NCBI GenBank assembly: GCA_029990175.1
Contig: JARKIP010000035.1
Coordinates: 40,314,001-40,378,000, forward strand
Reading direction: 5' to 3'
DNA length: 64,000 bases
Origin: Petunia secreta
Taxonomy: Eukaryota > Streptophyta > Magnoliopsida > Solanales > Solanaceae
Below the pieces are notes generated by a model that saw only the letters and a list, made by a program, of their open reading frames with translations, was not told the DNA's origin and ran no database searches. This document shows, one piece after another, positions 56,459-64,000 of the stretch. How positions within the stretch are numbered: position 1 is the first letter of the stretch; every line of letters starts with the position of its first letter. A program made the translations under genes and the position numbers.

Positions 56459-57249
56459 GACCCTCTCAAGTATATCTTCCAAAAACCAGTACCTTCTAGA
56501 AAGTTGGCTTAATGGCAAATGCTGCTCAGTGAATTCGACAACACCTTTGTCATTCAAAAGGCGGTAAAAGCTCAGGTCCTGGCTGATCATATGGCCGAGA
56601 ATCCAGTGGAAAATGACGATGAGCCACTGCACGCCTATTTCCCAAACGAAGAAGTCATGTTCGTAGGAGAAGATATCACCGAGGAGCATGATGGTTCGAG
56701 GTTATTCTTTGATGGAGCAACGGATTTCAAAGGAGTCGGCATTAGAGCAATGTTAGTTTCAGAAACTTGTCAACACTATCCTGTCATAGCCAAACTGAGA
56801 TTTCCCTGCACCAACAACAGGACGGAGTATGAAGCTTGCATCTTGGGTCTTAGAATGGTGGTACACATGAATATATAAGAGCTGCTGGCAATTGGAGATT
56901 CTGACTTACTGATTTACCAAGTCCGAGGAGAATGGACTGCAAAGAACTCCAAAATATTGCGATACCTCGAGTGCATAGAAGAGTTGAAGCAAAGATTTAC
57001 CAAGATAGAGTTCCGGCATGTACCCAGGCTGCAAAACGAGTTCGCGGATGCTTTGGCCACCATATCCTCCATGATCAAACATCCCGACAAGAACTACATT
57101 GACTCAATACCCATAATAGTGAGAAACCAGCCAGCGTATTGTTATCACGTAAAAGAAGAATCGGACGGACAACCCTGGTTCTACGACATCAAAAGGTTCC
57201 TCAAAGACGGCATTTACCCGAGGGATAGACAAGTCTCCAAAAGAAGACG
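56459..57249 (+). pseudogene. Ogre A RNase H (end of the first, then second archaeal-type)
   Basis: It continues RNase H after the GGATG target copy (DPLKYIFQKPVPS). The second, archaeal-type RNase H typical of the Tat lineage follows: LFFDGAT (about 56704), TEYEACILGL (about 56824), AIGDSDL (about 56890) and ADALA (about 57045), so the D-E-D-D catalytic set is present. Stops occur near 56514 and at 56876-56878, with a frameshift near 57240. RNase H would remove the RNA strand during reverse transcription. Confidence 0.85.
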
Positions 57250-58370
57250 TTGAGGAGGTTAGCAAATGACTTCTTTTTGAACGGAGAGGTCTTATACAAA
57301 AGGACACCTGATCTGGGATTGCTGAGATGTGTGGACGCCAAAGAAGCTGCTAAGTTGTTGGAAGAAATACACTCTGGGACGTGCGGCCCACATATGAATG
57401 GTTTCGTACTTGCAAAGATCTTGAGGGCCGGCTATTTCTGGATGAAAATGGAGCATGATTGCATAAGCCACACAAACAAATGTCACCAATGCCAAGTCCA
57501 CGGAGATATGATTCGAGTGCCTCCTAATGAATTGAATATCATGGGATCACCCTGGCCTTTTGCTGCCTGGGGAGTGGATGTCATAAGACCCATCGAGCCA
57601 GCTGCTTCCAATAGACTTCGTTTCATATCGGTAGCCACAGATTATTTTCCAAGTGGGTAGAAGCTGCATCAGTGACAAAGAAAGTGGTATCAAGTTTTGT
57701 CCGTGACAAAATGATCTATCGATTTCGCAACCCCAAATCCATCATCACTGACAATGGGTCCTACCTCAATAGTGACCTAATGAAAGTAACCTGCGATGCT
57801 TTCAAGATCAAGCACCACAATTCCACCGCATATAGACCCCAAATGAATGGTGTGGTTGAAGCAGCCAACAAGAATATCGAGAGGATATTGCGCAAAATGA
57901 CAGACAGTTCAAAGCAATGGCACGAGAACTTACCCTATGCTCTGTTAGGTTACCGCACCACACTGAGAACATCAATAGGGGCAACTCCTTACTTGCTGCT
58001 GTATGGCACCGAGGCAGTGATACCAGCAGAAGTTGAGATACCATCCCTGAGGATCATCCAAGAGACACAGCTGAAAGAAGCTGAATGGATCAAGGGAAGA
58101 ATGGAGCAATTGGCCCTCATCGACGGCAAGAGACTAAATGCAGTGTGTCATGGGCAATTATATCATAGGAGAATGGCTAAAGTATTTAACAAGAAAGTTC
58201 GAGAGAGATCCTTCGAACCTGGACAATTAGTACTGAAGAAGATATTTCCCAATCAAGAAGAGGCAAAGGGCACATTTGCCCCAAATTGGCAGGGGCCGTA
58301 TATGGTTCACCGAGTTCTAGACGGAGGAGCATTAATACTAGCAGAAATGGACGAAGAAGTTTTGCTGTAA
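57250..58370 (+). pseudogene. Ogre A integrase
   Basis: HHCC zinc region (HSGTCGPHMNG, CHQCQVHGD, about 57370-57510). Core: WGVDVI (first Asp, about 57570), ITDNGSYLN (second Asp, about 57745) and NGVVEAANK (Glu, about 57848). All three catalytic residues are present. A stop at about 57658-57660 with a frame change separates the first Asp from the rest. The C-terminal domain (GQLVLKKIFPNQEEAKG, NWQGPYMVHRVL) ends at 58368-58370, just before a remnant of the usual PINSDAIKRYY ending. The integrase would insert element cDNA. Confidence 0.9.
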
Positions 58371-60166
58371 CCTATCAACTCAGATGCTATTAAAAGATAC
58401 TATATATAAGAACTTGTACTAGTTAGTGGTTTCATTATTCTACAATACATCATGTAATCTGAACTACGTTACGACCTGATTCCCCAAGTGTGATACGTTG
58501 GCAACCTACCCAAGGTTCGGTCGCATATATATAAAAATTTCACTTTCCCATAAAGCAAACACTAGGGCAGAATTTTTGAGGAACTCCAAAAAATTCCTAG
58601 AGGACAAGCATAGTTGACACTGTGGCTGAAATTTTTGTGACCCTCTCAAAAATTTCAAACACAAACTGGGGCAGAATTTTGAGCTCACCCTCATAATTAA
58701 TTTAATGGATTTTGGAGCAGCATGAAGAGCGACAACTATGGCTTTATACAACGCGACTCGTGACTCAATGGGATAAAATATTTGACTTAATTTCTTTCTC
58801 ATAAAAATTTTTCAAAACACTTGTATTATTTACTACTTTATACATATCCGCATCAGCTTATCCAAGGTCCTGGCACTCAGGGGAAGCAAGCGCGAAGCAA
58901 GCCAAGAATGCACAAACTGAACTACCCTGCATAAATCACCAATCGTTCTTTCGAAGCAGGCACAAAAGATACGCAACTCGGCAACGCATGACAAACATGT
59001 TTTGAAAAAGGTTAGCAAATTGCTCTTACTACATTTAAACTAGCTGAGGGTACACAGCCCGAAGCGTCGACTGAGGGCACACAGCCCTATATCGATTTGT
59101 CATTTAAATTAGCTGACGGTACACAACCCGAGGCGTCGACTGAGGGTACACAGCCCGATGTTGATTCATCATTTAAATTAGCTGAGGGTACACATCCTGA
59201 AGCTTTGACTGAGGGTACACAACACGATGTCGATTCCTCATTTAAATTAGCTAAGGGTACACAGCCCGAAGCGTCGACTGAGGGTACATAGCCCGATGTC
59301 GATTCTCCATTTAAATTAGTTGAGGGTACACAGCCCCAGGCGTCGACTGAGGGTACACAGCCCGATGTCGATTAGTCATTTAACTTAGCTAAGGGTACAC
59401 AACCCGAAGCGTCGACTGAGGGTACACAGCCTGATGTCAATACGTCATTTAAATTAGCTAAGGGTACACAACTCGAGGCATCAACTGAAGGTACACAGCC
59501 CGTTGTCGATTTGTCATTTAAATTAGAAGAGGGTACATAGCCCGAAGCGTCGACTGAGGGTAAACAGATCGATGCCGATTTGTCATTTAAATTAGCTGAG
59601 GGTACACAGCCTGAAGCGTCGATTGAGGGTACACAACCCGATATCGATTTGTCATTTAAATAAGCCAAGGGTACATAGCTCGAAACGTCGACTGAGGGTA
59701 CACAACCCGATATCGATTTGTCATTTAAATCAACTGAGGGTACATAGCCCAAGGCGTCGACTGAGGCTACATAGCCTGATGTCGATTATGTAATTTTTAA
59801 TTCCTTGCGAAGGGTACACAGCCCAATACATCGACTGAGGGTACACAGCCCGATGTCGAATCTAACACTTGGCACAACAAAGGACACACAGTCAAGCATA
59901 ACAGACACGCATGCGTACGGTAAAGAATTCTGGAAAGACAATCCAGCCCGATTGGAAGGTACGTGCTACATTCGCATATACACACATTATTCTGCAGACT
60001 AACCGTTATTGCAGGATATACACTTAGACAATGCGAACATTACGACCTAACGCCTCGACAATCCCCGTAAGTCTTAGGCACTCCTCTAGGGTCGTGACAA
60101 AGTTAGTTGTTCTATCAATATCTTTGCCCGAAAACTCTTTAATCATCCCGGACAGAGAGGGGCAGC
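58371..60166 (+). other. Ogre A 3' UTR
   Basis: It contains AAAGCAAACACTAGGGCAG near 58552, homologous to the duplicated unit in Ogre B, then the 69-bp array, then a purine-rich tract GGACAGAGAGGGGCAGC (60150-60166) at the 3' LTR. No gene is supported; short open frames over the array are translations of the repeat. Confidence 0.8.
59042..59865. repeat. Ogre A 3' UTR minisatellite, 69-bp unit, 12 copies
   Basis: Unit starts at 59042, 59111, 59180, 59249, 59318, 59387, 59456, 59525, 59594, 59663, 59732 and about 59801, i.e. every 69 bp with no net indel. 69 is a multiple of 3, so a 23-residue repeat (such as LAEGTQPEASTEGTQPDVD) stays in phase. Several units have in-frame stops. Copies diverge by point changes only. 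Confidence 0.94.
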
Positions 60167-60536
60167 TGTTGACATCTATTTTTGTCCCTCCTGTGTTAAT
60201 AGCCATTATTCAGACAAACTGCACTGATAGCTGCACGAAAATCATATACTCACTCATATTCAAAGTCACTACTTCACACACACGCCTTAATTAGGCTATT
60301 TTTTTAAAACCGTCACATGCCACGACTATTTCCAAAATCTGCATGTCCAATTATATTTTTTTGTAATTATTCCCATTTTTAGAAAATCTCACAAAATTGC
60401 TTCAAAATTTAAAGTAATAGGTCCCCATTAGCCCTTTGGCCTTCAAAATTTATCTCCTAGTTTTTTCTATAATTTTATAGGCATTTTATACAAATTTCTA
60501 CATATTTTATAAGCATTTATACATTATTATATACAC

Positions 60537-60578
<42 letters not shown>

Positions 60579-60759
60579 GCTTACACATCACATTTACACA
60601 CATCAACTATTTTTTACACCTCATCGCCAACGTGGCTTCTTCTCAGCCGTCCACGTGTACAATCCGACGACTGAAGATCAAGTTCCCATTTTTATTACCC
60701 AAACACACCCCCAAACCCTAAAATCCCCTCATTTCCACTTCTCACACTCACCCGACTCT

Positions 60760-60805
<46 letters not shown>

Positions 60806-62147
60806 AACTTGAACTTGCTACTGTCATCGCCGAATTCCGGAGCCTCCTCTTAACTTTTCTCTCCTATGTGCTGCATCACTCAAAAATCTGATGGTTTGAA
60901 ATCTGTATAGCATTTTATGGGTAAAAGACTAAACTATATTGTTTTTTTTAAAGTCTGCATGTTTTTTGGGTGGAATTTCTTAATGGTAACACTGCTTTAT
61001 TAACTACTCTACACAGGTCATAGAATTAAAATACTTGAAGCATGTCTTTCAACGTGAAATCTGGAATTTAAAAAGGGGCTAATCGTGTTATGACTGTCAA
61101 ATTCAGACTGTTTTCTGTTAATTCAAAGTTGTATGTCTTTGCATAAATGATCCAGGCCCGAAAATATTTTCAAATATGGCCTTTATATGTGTTAAACTAA
61201 TTTTCAACTACTTGGAGCTCCTATATACACTAATCTAATAGTGTATTTGGGTGTATAAATGATTGGGATCGACTAAACGAGTATATAAATATTTTCTAAA
61301 GCCTAATACTATTAATTACTCATGTAATTGCATGCCTATACCTATAACTATGTGCAGCAGCCCCTTGTTTGCATTGACGTGCTTATGTGAAATCCGCTTT
61401 TGAAAACAGCCCACTTACCTATATCCTTTTCAAAAACTTACCCCTAAACAAAAATAGGCATTAAGGTTAGGGCTCGACAATTAATGACGAGTCACACCGA
61501 CCCTAAACGGCTAACATTTTGTTTAAAAAATAACACCCATTTGCCTTTTGATAAAAACCTGAAACTATTTATGAAAACTGCCAATTTCTGTAAAATTATC
61601 CATTTGTGCAAAACTGATTTAAATGTTGAAATTGCACAAATAAATCAAATTTCAGGACCCTTTGCATATTTAACCTTATTTTCGATTAGGCATTTATATT
61701 AGAGGCCTTAGAGCGCGATTAGGCATAAATGTGGGCCGTATGTGTGAAATGTAGTTTATATATATATATATATATATTACCTAAACTTATTTAATTGGGC
61801 ACAATATCTACATTGATTGTGAAATAGATCATTTAAGTTTGTAACACATATGATAATACGTGTTTGCATAAACATCCCAAAATATATAGACTCGGGCGGG
61901 AACCACCTTTCGTGGGACTCGGGGGAGTGCCTAATACTTTCTCCCCCGAGTCATTTGGACTTCTTACCCATTGAACCTCTGAAACTGGACCAGTTTGACA
62001 ATAAACTTGACCTTAGACGCTTAGGTGGCCTAATACACCTTAGAAAACTATATTAGGTGGCGACTCCAACTCTTGAACTCAAACGAGTTACCCAGTCAAA
62101 TCCGAAACTCGACTCGCTTCGAGTTGAGTTTAAAATCGGGTATGACA
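60167..62147 (+). repeat. Ogre A 3' LTR (1,981 bp, internally deleted)
   Basis: It starts TGTTGACATC and ends TATGACA. It lacks about 1.63 kb present in the 5' LTR (about 12033-13663), joined at GAATTCCGG|AGCCTCCTC near 60839. Microsatellites at 60537-60579, 60764-60800 and 61757-61778. Confidence 0.92.
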
Positions 62148-63451
62148 ATAGTGAAAGGAAAAGGCAAAACTCCGGCTCAACTTGAGGATGATAGTTCGAA
62201 TGAAGAAGATGAATCTGATGATGATGATGATGATAATGTTGTTGATGATGATGACACCCCTCTACTATCGGATATACCTTCGACCAGTGCTCTTATTGAT
62301 AGATCATTGAGGAGGCTTATCGGGCTTACCAACGGATCGTTAGAAAGAAAATTACTCGAGTGAAAAGCCTGAACTTCCACGCATGTAACCAAGAATGTAA
62401 TGAGATCTTTACAAAGGTGAATGAGAGAAAGTGGGAGAGGTTTATGCAAGGGCCTAAAGGTAAGGCAAATATGACTATTGTGAAAGAATTAAATGCTAAT
62501 TGGGACCCTGAAAGGACTAACATAGTGCGGATTCGAGAGGTTGATGTTGACTTGTCAGCACGTGCTATTAATGCTTATTACAGGGCCAACAATGCAGCTA
62601 TGGAAGATTTCCATAAGTTGTCCACCATTCCAGATTATGAGGCTATCATTGATTTGTTATGTGAGCAACCAGATAAAGGGAAGAAAATTGAGTGGATGAG
62701 TAACACCATGAGGCCTCACGCTACCTTAGCTAAGAGGTTCATGCATAGAGAGGTGCGAGCATGGCACCATTAGGTTACTAACAATCTTATGCCAGTTGGG
62801 CATCAGACCAATGTTCTTAGGGAGAGGGTGTTGATCATGTACGCTTTTATGACTAACATGTTCTTGAATCTAGGTAAAATTATGCATGAGCAGATGGTGC
62901 GCACACGGGCTAATATGAGAGTGAAGTTTTCTTTTGTGCACACCTTGACAGCATTAATGAGGAAGCATAAGGTTCCATTTTGTGATACAGATGAGTACGT
63001 GGGGGAACCAAAAGCGCATAAAATCACATCAGTTCAGGACCCTACGACTAAGAAGAAGGACTGGAGATCTATGCCTATGCGAGTTGAGGCAGTTGAGACC
63101 GAGTTGGCCAACTGGAGGCACGAGCAGGAGGCACGAGATAGGCTGCTGATGACTCAGTTTGAGGCCCGAGATACATTAATGATGAGTAGATTGGCTGAGA
63201 TCTTGGCTTCTGTGCAGGGTGCTTGAACGACCCGCTCCATTGGAACCCAGACTGAGATAGAGCCTACACCGGAGGTTGCATAGTTGAGTGCTACTGATGG
63301 CAGTGCTTTGGAGTCAGCTCCTGGCACCACCACTGTGGAGGGTTTATTGACCGATATTGTGGACGCAGCTGGCTCTACATTGTTAGATCCTTCCACTGCT
63401 CAGACCATGGATTCAGATGAGTGTACCGCATCTCCGGACTCTGCAGCTTGA
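62148..63451 (+). pseudogene. Athila envelope-position ORF, C-terminal part
   Basis: It resumes after Ogre A with ATAGT, the target copy. A strongly acidic stretch (Glu/Asp run, 62190-62260) is followed by a globular part: FTKVNERKWERF, VDVDLSARAINAYY, DYEAIIDLLCEQP, then MPVGHQTNVLRERVLIMYAFM. These blocks match, from memory, a family annotated as putative plant transposon protein (PF20167), common in the post-pol ORF of Athila-like elements. Frame changes near 62360 and stops near 62771 and 63223 break it. Open sequence continues to TGA 63449-63451 with one more stop. Such ORFs have been called envelope-like, but I see no signal peptide or fusion motif. Function unknown. Confidence 0.75.
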
Positions 63452-64000
63452 GGGAGTTTCTTGATACCCACTCTTGTTCATTATTTTTGTTATTATACAT
63501 TGGGGACCATGCACTATTATAAGTGTGGGTTGCGGTATCATGAATTGCAATTGTATTTTTACTGCTTTTAGATTTATTTTTAGATTAGTGGCATAATCCT
63601 TGGGTTTTCATCAAACTACGGCTATTTTCCGAGGATGCCTTTTGCTTTGAACCGGGTGCATTTAGTAGAAAAAAATAATTCAAAAATACAAAAAAAAAAA
63701 AACTAGGAAATAGGAGAAGATAAGTGGTGAAGTACTTGTGCTTTCTTTGTGACTTGTTTAACACTAGCATATTTAGTCATTTGCATGCAAGTTGAACTTT
63801 CCTAAAGATTTTTTGTGTGAGTTATAAGGATTGATAGATGATCTTGTTAGTGACTCTTCGGCTCAGGTTTCTAACTATACTTATTGACTGAATATTACGA
63901 CTTTGTCTCGCTTTCCCTTGTTAGGAGTTGGAATTGTTCCATCTTGAGTAGTTCATGTGCAATGTGTGGTGAGGTTGTATTATTGATCTTGGTGCTTGCA
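63452..64000 (+). other. Athila sequence after the last ORF
   Basis: No gene is seen. It has a TTGGGGACCATG and AAGTGTGGG block near 63508-63530 that typically follows Athila ORFs. The rest is AT-rich. The Athila 3' LTR must lie beyond the window. Confidence 0.6.

Noticed and set aside
59042..59865. Regularly spaced repeats suggesting a CRISPR array
   Set aside because: Units are contiguous with no unique spacers, the sequence is eukaryotic, and the repeat lies in an Ogre 3' UTR.
62073..62363. Acidic ORF starting inside the Ogre A LTR
   Set aside because: Its first 25 codons are LTR sequence; the real gene is the Athila ORF resuming at 62148.

Overview
This window is plant nuclear DNA made almost entirely of transposable elements, mostly LTR retrotransposons nested inside one another. 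I see no host protein-coding gene, rRNA or tRNA gene. The Ogre/Tat and Athila elements with tRNA-complementary primer sites point to a eudicot. From memory, the polyproteins most resemble those of Solanaceae, but I could not test this. All comparisons were made by eye.

Layout, outermost to innermost. (1) An Athila-type Ty3/gypsy element (+ strand) is the substrate. It is seen as an integrase fragment and spacer (7305-11284) and as the rest of a post-pol, envelope-position ORF plus 3' sequence (62148-64000). (2) Its left part is cut at 7304 by element D, a CRM-like chromovirus whose 3' half fills 1-7304. D's 3' LTR is split 12 nt from its tip by element E (1654-6537, minus strand), a young Gag-protease-only element with apparently identical 753-bp LTRs. 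(3) The Athila spacer carries a 1.17-kb Mutator-type non-autonomous transposon (9170-10340) with 93-bp inverted ends and a perfect 9-bp target duplication. (4) The Athila ORF is split by Ogre A (11285-62147). Ogre A is split in its RNase H region by Ogre B (24680-56453). Ogre B holds element C (25059-32636, a chromovirus in its 5' LTR) and element F (37152-42866, minus strand, a non-autonomous LTR element in its first ORF). The deepest level is four: Athila, Ogre A, Ogre B, then C or F.

Most borders are supported by TG...CA LTR ends and 5-bp target duplications: GCCCA for E, AATAT for C, GGATG for Ogre B, TTGGA/ATGGA for F and ACAGT/ATAGT for Ogre A. The Ogres have LTRs of about 3.7 kb, a primer site matching tRNA-Arg, two tandem related ORF1 genes, gag, protease, a G-patch domain, a probable intron before RT, two RNase H regions and integrase (Ogre A only), and a 69-bp tandem repeat in the 3' UTR. 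Chromoviruses C, D, E and F share an initiator-Met primer site where that region is visible, a polypurine tract (overlapping the reading frame in C, D and E), and a perfect hairpin exactly 18 nt from the 3' LTR.

Functionally, only E looks recently mobile, and it would need RT and integrase from elsewhere. C, Ogre A, Ogre B, D and Athila are all mutated. F is a second non-autonomous family with a protease-like fold whose catalytic motif is gone. The most unusual items are E, F, the shared hairpin, the doubled Ogre ORF1, the two nonsense codons common to both Ogre gag genes, and the 69-bp repeat.
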